This document shows, piece by piece, positions 27,728 through 36,677 of a DNA stretch of 37,038 nucleotides; position 1 is the first letter of the stretch, and each line of letters starts with the position of its first letter. Both the position numbers and the translations under genes were made by a program. Location: contig JASHRM010000312.1 of assembly GCA_030037315.1 (NCBI GenBank), forward strand, positions 1 through 37,038, read 5' to 3'. Origin of the DNA: Candidatus Acidiferrales bacterium (GTDB lineage Bacteria; Acidobacteriota; Terriglobia; Acidiferrales; UBA7541). Below the pieces are notes generated by a model, which did no database searches, was not told the origin of the DNA, and was given only the letters and a program-made list of their open reading frames with translations.

Positions 27728-28423
27728 ATGACCGAGAAACCGAAAGCGGTGGTGCTTCTGAGTGGAGGGATGGATTCCTGTGTCTCAGCCGCTATCGCCA
27801 GCCAGACTCATCGCCTTGCTCTTCTGCACGCGAGTTATGGCCAGCGCACGGAACGCCGCGAGCGCCGCTCTTTTGATGAGATAGCCGATTTTTATGGCGT
27901 CTGCGAACGGCTGCTTGTCCGTTTCGATGCATTCGCGCAGATTGGCGGATCGGCGCTGACCGACGGGCGAATCACTGTGCCGGAGTCAGGCGAAGCGCTT
28001 GCGCCGCATGCCGGAATTCCCGTCACGTACGTTCCGTTTCGAAACGCGCACTTCCTTTCAGCGGCCACCAGTTGGGCAGAGGTGATCGGCGCAAGCGCAA
28101 TTTTCATCGGGGCCGTGGCGGAAGATAGCTCGGGTTACCCGGATTGCCGTCCGGAATATTATCGTGCGTTTCAGGCGCTGATCCGCGCAGGGACGCGCCC
28201 TGAGACTCATATCGAAATCGAGGCCCCTGTTATCTCACTGAAAAAAAGCGAGATTATTCGTCGCGGGACAGAGCTTGGCGCGCCGCTGAAGCTCACATGG
28301 TCTTGCTACCAGTTTGAGGACGAGGCCTGCGGTGCATGCGATAGCTGCCGGCTGAGGCTTCGCGCATTTGAAGAAGCGGGCTTGCGCGACCCGATCGCTT
28401 ACCGCAGCCAGGTCGCGTCATAA
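27728..28423 (+). CDS. queC: 7-cyano-7-deazaguanine synthase
   Basis: 'AVVLLSGGMDSCVSAAIA' PP-loop, 'YGQRTERRE', 'CYQFEDEACGACDSCRLRLRAFEEAG' zinc site. Confidence 0.95.
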   Translation: MTEKPKAVVLLSGGMDSCVSAAIASQTHRLALLHASYGQRTERRERRSFDEIADFYGVCERLLVRFDAFAQIGGSALTDGRITVPESGEALAPHAGIPVTYVPFRNAHFLSAATSWAEVIGASAIFIGAVAEDSSGYPDCRPEYYRAFQALIRAGTRPETHIEIEAPVISLKKSEIIRRGTELGAPLKLTWSCYQFEDEACGACDSCRLRLRAFEEAGLRDPIAYRSQVAS

Positions 28424-28477
28424 ATTCTTGCATTCGAGCGCCAATTGTCATATTTGAAGGATGGGGAGGATGTCGCT

Positions 28478-29641
28478 ATGAAACGGATGATTCCCGGCTG
28501 GATTCTTCTAGCCCTGATACTTTTTCTTCCTACAATCGCTTTGGCGCAAAATGCGCAAGTTAAAGGTCAAGTGTTTGATCGTGACGGAAAGCCTTGGCCC
28601 GGAGTGACCGTGGTTCTCAAGAGCGATACGGGCCGCAGTTTCACTCTTACGACCGATAAGGATGGCAAATTCTCCCAAATCGGAATGTCTGCTGGTGTGT
28701 ACACGTTTACATTGACGCAGCAGGCGGTGGGCCTGAATTATTCGGAAAAGCATCAGGTGCAAGCTGATCAGGAGACGGACGTAACCATCAATTTCAAGCA
28801 ACTCATCGCGCAGCAAGGGCCCAGTCCCGAACAGCAAAAGCAGCAGGAACAACAACAGACTCAGTTTAAGAATATGAAAGCACACGTGGACGCCGGTTTG
28901 GCCGCGATCGCCGATTCCGACGAACTGCGAAAACAGTTGCGAGCTGCGCCTGCCGACCAGAAGGCCGCGATTCAGGACAAGCTAAATACCGATTATCAGA
29001 CGGCCGTCACGGAACTCCAGCAAGCTGAGCAGTCCGTGGGCGTGAAGGACACGAAAAACCACGCTGTGGTTTGGTCCAACCTTGGCGTTGCCTATAACCT
29101 GGCGGGACGCTTCGACGACAGCGTCAATGCATACCAGAAAGCGATCGACCTGAACCCACAGGCCGGGTATTACGTAGGACTCAGCGGATCGCTGGCGAAC
29201 GCCGCGGGCGAAGAGAAAGATCCCGCCGCAGCAACTTCGAAAATCAACGATGCCGGCGCCGATTGCGACAAAGCTACGGCACTCGATCCCACCACCACCG
29301 CACGCTGCTGGAAGAACATCGGAATCGTGCTCAATAACAAAGGTATGTTTAAGGACGCCATCCCGGCTCTTCAGAAAGCCACTACAGCCGACGCCAAAGA
29401 CGCGCAAACCTGGTTTTTGCTTGGCAGCGCCTATACGGGGATGATCGATTCGAAGCAGGAAGGCGACAAGGTCACATTCATTATTCCTCCTGGAACCGCC
29501 GACGCGTATCAGAAATGTATCGACACCGATCCGAACGGACCTTACGCCCCGCAATGCAAAACCATGCTGGACCAGTTGGCTGCGATGGGCGGAGGCGAAA
29601 GCACCGTGGTCGGCAGCAAGAAACCGGCAAAGAAAAAGTAG
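28478..29641 (+). CDS. exported carboxypeptidase-regulatory-like + TPR protein
   Basis: Signal peptide MKRMIPGWILLALILFLPTIALAQ; 'VKGQVFDRDGKPWPGVTVVLKSDTGRSFTLTTDKDGKFS'; TPR-like 'VVWSNLGVAYNLAGRFDDSVNAYQKAIDLNPQ'. Confidence 0.87.
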   Translation: MKRMIPGWILLALILFLPTIALAQNAQVKGQVFDRDGKPWPGVTVVLKSDTGRSFTLTTDKDGKFSQIGMSAGVYTFTLTQQAVGLNYSEKHQVQADQETDVTINFKQLIAQQGPSPEQQKQQEQQQTQFKNMKAHVDAGLAAIADSDELRKQLRAAPADQKAAIQDKLNTDYQTAVTELQQAEQSVGVKDTKNHAVVWSNLGVAYNLAGRFDDSVNAYQKAIDLNPQAGYYVGLSGSLANAAGEEKDPAAATSKINDAGADCDKATALDPTTTARCWKNIGIVLNNKGMFKDAIPALQKATTADAKDAQTWFLLGSAYTGMIDSKQEGDKVTFIIPPGTADAYQKCIDTDPNGPYAPQCKTMLDQLAAMGGGESTVVGSKKPAKKK

Positions 29642-29646
29642 CAAAC

Positions 29647-29675
29647 CGATGCGAGAGTGATATTCTCTCGCATCG
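29647..29675. terminator. perfect hairpin CGATGCGAGAG-tgatatt-CTCTCGCATCG between TPR and PilZ genes
   Basis: 11-bp perfect arms, 7-nt loop, 6 bp after the upstream stop; no T-tract follows, so terminator role is tentative. Confidence 0.5.
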
Positions 29676-29692
29676 CCGTTCAGAGGATTCCA

Positions 29693-32266
29693 GTGGCGGA
29701 AGTAGATTCAAGCCATAGCACGCAGCGCCGGCGCAGCGAGCGAATCCCCAGGTCTCTGCCTGTTGTCGTGCGTGGCATTGACCTTCTGGGGCAGCCTTTC
29801 GAGGAGCGCACCTCGACGATCGCGGTAAATCTCCACGGGTGCCGCTACTCATCGAAGCATCATCTGCCTAAGAACACCTGGATTACGCTCGAATTGGCGC
29901 AGCCGGGGCCACGTCGCAACCTGCGTGCGCGGGTTGCCTGGATTCAGCGTCCGCATTCTGTCCGCGAATTCTTCCAGATCGCCGTCGAGCTTGAAAGCCC
30001 TGCAAATGTTTGGCAGATCGAAGATCCGCCGAAGGACTGGGAAAATCACGGAACCTCTGCTCAGGAACCGCAATCGCACGAACAATTACGAACAGATGAA
30101 TCACCCGCGACCGCCGAAACTTCAGGCGTGAATCCGGAGAAAATTGGGCCCGAAATGACGAATATGCCGTTGCACCATAGCGCCGCTGAACCAATCGATT
30201 CGGAATCGAACGCTGAAGGCAATCCGCTTTTGCAGCAATGGACCGCGGAACTTGAACGGCGCGCGCGCGAAGTTGCCGATGCAGCGGCTGTGCGAGCCTC
30301 CGAAGAGGTGCGCCGCGCGATCGAAGAGCTCCAGCGCACGGAAGGCAGTTTGCGCGAAGATTTCTCCGCTCAAGTCTCCGGCAGGCAGGAGGAGTTTCTG
30401 GGTACGCTGCGTTCGGAATTCGAGGGCGGCATACGACAGGCGCGCCAGATGGTGGAAGAGCTGGGCCGCCAGACTCAGGCGCTCGGCTTTGAAAAACAGG
30501 CAGCCCTCGAATCGCTTAGTCGAGTGGCTCAGGCCCGTTTGCAAATGGAAGCTGTGGAAGCGGCGCGCGCGCAGCAACCGGGACACGAGCAAACGAAGGA
30601 GCAGCAAGCTCTTGCCGATTCGGATATCGCTGCATGGCGGCAGCGCCTGGAATCTGAAATGGCCATCGCGCAAGCGCAATGGAACGAGCTGCTCCAGTCG
30701 TCTCTCGATACCAGCGTGAATCATCTGGTCGAGCAACTCTCCGGACGCACGCAGGAAGCGTTGCGGGGCGCCGATCAAAAGATGTCGGACCGCCTGGCTG
30801 AGGTCCGCGAGCCGCTGACGCAAATGTATTCCGAGGCGCGCGAAACCGTTTCGAACGTCAAGTCAGCGCTCGATCAGGAGCTTACACGGGCGCGATCGTC
30901 TCTCGCGGATATCGAACACGCCGCAACGCGGATGAAGGAATACTCTTCGCAACTCGAAACCGCGACTCACGATACGCTGAATGAGCTGCACCGCCGTCTC
31001 GAAAATATTCTGCAGGCGCAGACAGAGGAAATGAACCGGCGCGCCGAGACTCTCGCGGTGAACGTTCCACAGCGCTTGGCCCCCGCGCTCGATTCTCTGG
31101 GCCACCAGCTGATCGAGCGCACGATGAGCGAGGTGGATCGTAAGATTACGCCTTATATCGAGCGCACCTCGGAGTTGTTGCAGCGCCTCTCGGATCGCGA
31201 GGCGGAGACGGAGCAGGCTCTTCGTCTCCACCGCGAACGCCTGCGCCAGGTGTCGGAAAACAATCAGCGCGAAATCTCCACGGCGGCGAGCGCGGCTGTG
31301 GGAAATATTCGCAATGACTTCGAGTCCGCACGCCGCGAAGCTCTGAGCAAATGGAGTGAGGAACTGGACGCGAGCGGAGTTCGCGCCTCGCATGCCGCAG
31401 CCGAATCGATTGGCAGGTCCTCTGAGTGGTTTCAACAGGAAGCTCGCGCCCGCCTCCAAGTGCTCGTCGAGCAAACCATGGCGACAGCGGGCGCCACATT
31501 CGAGGAGAAGACTGCGCAAGCAACTCAACGCCTGGATTCCAGGCTCGAAGAGCAAACGACCAGCCATATCGCCAAAATCCACCAGCAGCTGGATGAAGCC
31601 GCGGGAGAAATTGCCGGACGCCGGTGCGCTCAAATCGATGAGGCGGCCGAAGCTGCGGCTGCGTCATTCGGCCAGGTGCTTCGCCGCGTATCCGACGAAG
31701 AGGTGGAGCGCTTTACAAGTGCAAGCCGCGAGGCTCTCAAGGAACGCGAGAAGGATGTTGAGCGCTTCACCGATCAGGTCTTGGGAGGCCTCGAAACCGA
31801 TGTGCGGTCCCTCGTCGATCGATTCAGCGCGCAAATGGCGGAACAAGCGCAGGCGAGTCTCGCCGAAGGCCGCGCGGCGTTCTCAACGGAATTCTCATCA
31901 GCCCTCGATGGCTATCGAGCCCAGCGCGATTCGCACGATAAGGAATTTACCGAGCGTCTTCACAAAACCAGCAACGAAGTTGCGGAGCAATACGAAAGCC
32001 GCCTGCAAAGTTCCGGCGATTCCTGGCTGGTGCTTTCGATTCGCCGGCTGAACGAGCATGGCCAGAAAGCCACGGAATCGCTGATTCGGTCAGCGGATCA
32101 ATCCCTGCGCGAATCATGCTCCCAGTTTTTCCAGGGCCTTTCGGATATGTTGCGGGACCGCAGTGCGAATCCCGCCGGGTCCGTGGGATTCACGCCTGCA
32201 TCAAATCGCGAAACCGGGGAAACGCCGCCTTCACGAAACGAATTCGCGAGCGGCGCGAACGCCTGA
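29693..32266 (+). CDS. large PilZ-like N-terminus + extended coiled-coil (apolipoprotein-like) protein
   Basis: 'STQRRRSERIPRSLPVVVRGIDLLGQPFEERTSTIAVNLHGCRYSSKHHLPKNTWITLEL', then about 650 aa of E/R/Q/A-rich heptad-like sequence. GTG 29693 has AGAGG 6 nt upstream; the 29657 GTG lies in the hairpin. Confidence 0.8.
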   Translation: MAEVDSSHSTQRRRSERIPRSLPVVVRGIDLLGQPFEERTSTIAVNLHGCRYSSKHHLPKNTWITLELAQPGPRRNLRARVAWIQRPHSVREFFQIAVELESPANVWQIEDPPKDWENHGTSAQEPQSHEQLRTDESPATAETSGVNPEKIGPEMTNMPLHHSAAEPIDSESNAEGNPLLQQWTAELERRAREVADAAAVRASEEVRRAIEELQRTEGSLREDFSAQVSGRQEEFLGTLRSEFEGGIRQARQMVEELGRQTQALGFEKQAALESLSRVAQARLQMEAVEAARAQQPGHEQTKEQQALADSDIAAWRQRLESEMAIAQAQWNELLQSSLDTSVNHLVEQLSGRTQEALRGADQKMSDRLAEVREPLTQMYSEARETVSNVKSALDQELTRARSSLADIEHAATRMKEYSSQLETATHDTLNELHRRLENILQAQTEEMNRRAETLAVNVPQRLAPALDSLGHQLIERTMSEVDRKITPYIERTSELLQRLSDREAETEQALRLHRERLRQVSENNQREISTAASAAVGNIRNDFESARREALSKWSEELDASGVRASHAAAESIGRSSEWFQQEARARLQVLVEQTMATAGATFEEKTAQATQRLDSRLEEQTTSHIAKIHQQLDEAAGEIAGRRCAQIDEAAEAAAASFGQVLRRVSDEEVERFTSASREALKEREKDVERFTDQVLGGLETDVRSLVDRFSAQMAEQAQASLAEGRAAFSTEFSSALDGYRAQRDSHDKEFTERLHKTSNEVAEQYESRLQSSGDSWLVLSIRRLNEHGQKATESLIRSADQSLRESCSQFFQGLSDMLRDRSANPAGSVGFTPASNRETGETPPSRNEFASGANA

Positions 32267-33403
32267 TCAGGTCGCGCGTTTCGCCTGAATTTCCGGCTTT
32301 TCGCCCACTGCTTCGCGAACTGCATTCGTCACGTAGGCCGCTTCTTCCGCCGTTAGATTCGGCCGCAGAGGCAAACTGAGCACGCGTTCGCACGCGCGCT
32401 CGGCGTGAGGAAACGTTCCCGGCGGCAGTCCGAGCGAGGAGTAGGACGGCTGCAAATGCACCGGCCTGGGATAATGCACAACCGTTTCAACTCCCTGTGC
32501 GGCAAGTTGGGAAATCACCGCGTTGCGATTGCTCGCGTAAATCACGAATTGGTGGTAAACGCACTCGTCACGCGGATCATCCACAGGCATTTCGATTCGC
32601 ATTTTGGAGAAGGCTTCTCGGTACGCGCGAGCGATCTCCTCGCGGCGCGCCGTCCAGTTGTACAAGCGGCGCAGCTTGATTCGCAGAACGGCGCCTTGAA
32701 AGCCCTCCAGGCGATAGTTGTAGCCGACAAATTCATGCTCGTAGCGCGCCGTCTGGCCGTGCGAACGCGCCGCGCGCGCGAACTTCGCGATTTGATCGTC
32801 ATTCGTTGTGATCGCGCCCGCTTCTCCATACGCGCCCAGATTCTTCGTGGGATAAAAACTGAAAGCGGCCGCGTCGCCGAGCCCGCCGACTCGCCGTCCT
32901 CTGTAGCGCGCGCCGTGCGCCTGCGCGGCATCTTCCAGCACACGCAACTTGTGCCGGTCGGCAATTTCGCGAATCGCGTCCATATCAGCCGGACGCCCGT
33001 AAAGATGCACCGGCAGAATGGCTCGCGTGCGAGGCGTAATCGCCCGCTCGATTAGTTTCGGATCGATATTCGCAGTCGCGGGATTTATATCGACGAAAAC
33101 TGGCACAGCTCCGCAATATGTGATCGCTTCCGCCGTTGCTGCAAATGTATTAGGGGTGGTAATGACTTCGTGGTCGGCCTGCACACCGAGCGCCAGCAAG
33201 CCAACGTGCAACCCTGCCGTACCGTTCGCCATCGCGACGCAATGCTTTGTGCCACAAAAGTCCGCGAATTCTCGCTCGAAGGCTTCAACCTCTTCCCCCA
33301 GAATGAACGCGGCTTTCTGGCAAACGCGATCAAGCGCGGGAAGGATTTCGTCCCGCAGCTCGGCGTATTCGGCCTTCAGATCGAGGATAGGGATTTTCAT
33401 CAC
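32267..33403 (-). CDS. DegT/DnrJ/EryC1/StrS family aminotransferase
   Basis: 'IPILDLKAEYAELRDEILPALDRV', 'VAMANGTAGLHVGLLALGV', 'VLEDAAQAHGARYRGRRVGGLGDAAAFSFYPTKNLGAYGEAGAITTND'. Confidence 0.94.
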   Translation of the reverse strand: MMKIPILDLKAEYAELRDEILPALDRVCQKAAFILGEEVEAFEREFADFCGTKHCVAMANGTAGLHVGLLALGVQADHEVITTPNTFAATAEAITYCGAVPVFVDINPATANIDPKLIERAITPRTRAILPVHLYGRPADMDAIREIADRHKLRVLEDAAQAHGARYRGRRVGGLGDAAAFSFYPTKNLGAYGEAGAITTNDDQIAKFARAARSHGQTARYEHEFVGYNYRLEGFQGAVLRIKLRRLYNWTARREEIARAYREAFSKMRIEMPVDDPRDECVYHQFVIYASNRNAVISQLAAQGVETVVHYPRPVHLQPSYSSLGLPPGTFPHAERACERVLSLPLRPNLTAEEAAYVTNAVREAVGEKPEIQAKRAT

Positions 33404-33481
33404 GCGTTTGCCGACGGAAAAACTCTACTGTACGGTGACTTTCATCGCAAGCGTCCAACGCCGAGGGTCGGAGCGAAACTG

Positions 33482-34294
33482 TCAAATGTGCGTTAGGGTG
33501 CCCGTCACTTTTGTGCGGCGCACGGCCCACGCGAAAACCAGAAACGACAGGGGAATCAAAATCACGGCAAAAATCAGCAAGGCTACGAAATAACGCCAAA
33601 GGATTGTCCAGTTCGCACCCATTAGCAGCGCCGCACGCATCCCCTCCAACGAATAAGTCACGGGAATCAGGCGCGCGATAAATCTCAGCCACGCCGGAAG
33701 CACCGCGACCGGATACATCATTCCGCCGACAAGACCCGCAACTCCGAGGATGAGCCATTTTGCCGGATTGCCGCGCTTGAAGAGAATCTGATAGCTCGCG
33801 GCAAGAATTCCCAAGCCGGCAAACGCCAAAATTGAGGCCAGTAGGATGACGATAGCCCCAATCCAATTCGCTTGGCGGGGAGCGAAGTCGAAAAAAAACG
33901 CTCCAAAAGCAAGATAAACGACCGTGCGAAGCGCGAGCGAAGCAAAAGGATATGCCGCCGATCCCGAAATAATCACCGGAAGCGGCGTCTGAGTTACAAG
34001 GAGCGCCTCGAGCGTGCGATTCTGCCGGGCCTCTTCGATGCTCGCATCGAACGCTGTGACAGCAACACTCAGGTAGTCGAAAAACGCAAAGCCCACCAGC
34101 GCAAACGCGAAGTAGTTGCTTCCCGGTGGAAGCGAAGAGTCCAGCATCGGACTATCGATAAAACGGGACAAATAATAGAACGTGGCGACGCCGAAGAGCG
34201 CTTCGACCGTTTCGAGCACGATAGCGCCGCGATAGCCGCGTGCAATGGCGAAGTCTCGGAAGAAAAAGACAGCGATTTTTCGGAGCTCTCGCAT
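33482..34294 (-). CDS. ABC-2 type transporter permease
   Basis: 270 aa hydrophobic; starts 3 bp after the ATPase gene; 'RQNRTLEALLVTQTPLPVIISGSAAYPF'. Confidence 0.87.
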   Translation of the reverse strand: MRELRKIAVFFFRDFAIARGYRGAIVLETVEALFGVATFYYLSRFIDSPMLDSSLPPGSNYFAFALVGFAFFDYLSVAVTAFDASIEEARQNRTLEALLVTQTPLPVIISGSAAYPFASLALRTVVYLAFGAFFFDFAPRQANWIGAIVILLASILAFAGLGILAASYQILFKRGNPAKWLILGVAGLVGGMMYPVAVLPAWLRFIARLIPVTYSLEGMRAALLMGANWTILWRYFVALLIFAVILIPLSFLVFAWAVRRTKVTGTLTHI

Positions 34295-34297
34295 TTT

Positions 34298-35107
34298 TTA
34301 GGGTGTGGCAGTAGCCGGCAAGGCAGAGCGCGCAATCGATGCAATCGCTTCCTCGAAGGTCGAGGCTCCTGTGCTCGCGCGCAATCGGGAAGGAGCATCG
34401 CAAGCTGCTATTGTCCCCTGATCGAGCAGAATGACGCGGTCGGCAATGGCCTCCACTTCATCGAGCGCATGTGACGCGAAAAATAGAGTGACGCCACGCC
34501 GCTTCACAAGCTCATCGCGAAGCAGCCGCCGAAAATCCGCGGCCGAAAGCGGATCGAGACTGCGCGTGGGCTCATCGAGCAGGAGCACGGACGGCCCATG
34601 AATCAGCGCGCGCGCCAATCCCAACCGGTGCACCATCCCGGTCGAAAGAGTTCGTACCTGCCTATCGAGTTCCTCGGAAATTCGGAGCCAGCTGGCGACT
34701 GAATCGATTTTTCCCCGCGACTCTGATCCGGTCAGGTTGTTCATCGAAGCGAAAAACGCCAAATTTTCGCGCCCACTGAGCCGCGCATAGAAGCCTTCGT
34801 CTCCACCAGTGTGATAACCCAGCAGCTTCCGCGCGTCACGGCCCTGGTGCTCAACATCGAAACCGCCAATCGACGCGCGGCCACGCGTGGGCGCAATCAG
34901 CGTTGCCAGGATTCGCAGCAGCGTCGTTTTCCCCGCACCATTGTGACCAATCACCGCAACCGATTCGCCATGCTCCGCGCGAAACGAAATTCCAGCGAGC
35001 GCTCGCTCGGTGGCGTGGCTGACCGGTTGCAACAAGGCTCGCCAGCCTGACAGCGCCGGAGGAAAATATTTCTCGAGATTTTCAACGAGAATTGCGGGCG
35101 CGGACAT
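34298..35107 (-). CDS. ABC transporter ATP-binding protein
   Basis: Walker A 'IGHNGAGKTTLLRIL', signature 'LSTGMVHRLGLARAL', Walker B 'SVLLLDEPTRSLDP', 'FFASHALDEVE'. Confidence 0.94.
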   Translation of the reverse strand: MSAPAILVENLEKYFPPALSGWRALLQPVSHATERALAGISFRAEHGESVAVIGHNGAGKTTLLRILATLIAPTRGRASIGGFDVEHQGRDARKLLGYHTGGDEGFYARLSGRENLAFFASMNNLTGSESRGKIDSVASWLRISEELDRQVRTLSTGMVHRLGLARALIHGPSVLLLDEPTRSLDPLSAADFRRLLRDELVKRRGVTLFFASHALDEVEAIADRVILLDQGTIAACDAPSRLRASTGASTFEEAIASIARSALPATATP

Positions 35108-35165
35108 TCTTAAAGGTTATAACCGAAGTGGCTGAATCGAATCCAGCGTGCATGCGCGCCATAAC

Positions 35166-35951
35166 TCAAAACGGTGGCGCAGAAAAGGACTTTTGAGACG
35201 AGTCATCTTGGGAGGCAGGATTCTCCGATAATTCCATAAGAAAGATCGCGTATCGATAAACGGCGAGCTGTGTCTCAGGACCTTCGGAATGCAGCCCGAG
35301 AATTCTGCCGAATGCCTCATGCAGTTCGTGAATTTTATCGTCTGGCAATGCTCCCAGCAGTTCGCCGAAACGGTTTTTCGCTCTCGTCATTTCATCCACA
35401 TTGTTGGCCCGTTCGTCCGCATCTGCGACTCGAGAGGCGGCCGACGCTGCTTGGGTTGACTGAGTGGCGGCTTTTGGTTCGTTCGCCGGTTCCTTTGCAC
35501 TCGCGGCCTTCGGTTTGCTGACCGGTCTTATTTCGTGACCTTCATAAAAATCGTATCGGAATTGCTTCTCGTACAGCGCGGCAAGCGCCGATTTCACCGC
35601 GTCCGCGGGTGGCGCCGCCGATGCGAGCACCTTCGTGGAGAAATCTTGAATCGACTTATCGAAGTCCTGAAAGTCCGCCTTCGCACGCGCCGAAGGGCCT
35701 CGTCCCGACCTGGCCAACCGGCCGGCAAGTGCATTCGTTCGAGCGTCGTAGCAGACACCGTAAGCCTTGATGGCTGCAGCCGCGTCGACAGAATGATCGC
35801 GGGAATAAGCGATCCACTCGGTCGAGCTCATCTTCAGGACCTGGTCGCAAGTCATTCCGAGGCGGCTGGCCGGCGGCTTCGATTTCGTTTGGGCTGGCGC
35901 GGGCGCAGGCGCAAGCGCAAGCAGTAGGAGGAGCGACACGCCGAAACGCAT
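35166..35951 (-). CDS. exported hypothetical protein
   Basis: Signal peptide MRFGVSLLLLLALAPAPAPAQ; 'GMTCDQVLKMSSTEWIAYS...AIKAYGVCYDARTNALAG'; no recognised family. Confidence 0.65.
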   Translation of the reverse strand: MRFGVSLLLLLALAPAPAPAQTKSKPPASRLGMTCDQVLKMSSTEWIAYSRDHSVDAAAAIKAYGVCYDARTNALAGRLARSGRGPSARAKADFQDFDKSIQDFSTKVLASAAPPADAVKSALAALYEKQFRYDFYEGHEIRPVSKPKAASAKEPANEPKAATQSTQAASAASRVADADERANNVDEMTRAKNRFGELLGALPDDKIHELHEAFGRILGLHSEGPETQLAVYRYAIFLMELSENPASQDDSSQKSFSAPPF

Positions 35952-36014
35952 GAAGAAATCCTACGCGACCGCACGGGATTGTGGCAATGAGCGATTCGGG
36001 CCGAAGCAATTGCA

Positions 36015-36551
36015 TCACTGACCTTCGTTTCCTAGGCCCGGCCGATATAGGTTCGCCGTGGCGCGGGGAACAATATTCGTTGCCTGGGAAGCGAGAATGA
36101 GCCATGTGCCACCGCGCCTCACATCAACTCGCGTCAGAATCACGTGACGCGGGGCCATCGGACTGCCGTCGGGATTTTTGTCGCCGCGCGATTCGACGTA
36201 GACGTGGACGATTGCGATTTTCGGCGTCAGGAATTTGATGTGAACTTCTCCGGTTTTCCACACGCTCGCTTTCGTCTTGCCGGAATGCAATTCTTCCAGA
36301 CTCTTTTCGAAAGCAGGGCGCCCTTTGAACCATTCTCCTGCCAGATTCACCGCGTCCGAATCGGGCGCGTAAGTGCTCACCATCCCCGTCACGTCGTGGC
36401 GATTCCATGCGAGTTCCCACTTGGTTTCGAGGTCGCGGATCGCCCGCTCATCTTGTTTGGTTGTGGCAGCAGCCGCGGTTCGGCCTTGCGCGATCGCTTG
36501 GGTGGACAAAATAACAATTAGAATCGCAAGGAGCAATGTTTTTGCGGGCAC
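36015..36551 (-). CDS. exported SnoaL-like / DUF4440-type (SgcJ/EcaC) protein
   Basis: 'DERAIRDLETKWELAWNRHDVTGMVSTYAPDSDAVNLAGEWFKGRPAFEKSL' and 'GTWLILASQATNIVP'; GTG 36551 gives a clean signal peptide; ORF extends to 36593. Confidence 0.82.
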   Translation of the reverse strand: MPAKTLLLAILIVILSTQAIAQGRTAAAATTKQDERAIRDLETKWELAWNRHDVTGMVSTYAPDSDAVNLAGEWFKGRPAFEKSLEELHSGKTKASVWKTGEVHIKFLTPKIAIVHVYVESRGDKNPDGSPMAPRHVILTRVDVRRGGTWLILASQATNIVPRATANLYRPGLGNEGQ

Positions 36552-36677
36552 GATTCCTCCTCCGTGGGTGAATCGACGCGATTGTCCGCGCACCAGTATC
36601 GCGAGTCAATCGTATCAACGCAATTTTCTTGTGGCACGTTCCGCAGCACGGGTGCATTTTGGTATTGAGAGATCGCC

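Noticed and set aside
30863-31633. 256-aa minus-strand ORF opposite the PilZ/coiled-coil gene
   Set aside because: Antisense shadow of the heptad-rich coding sequence.
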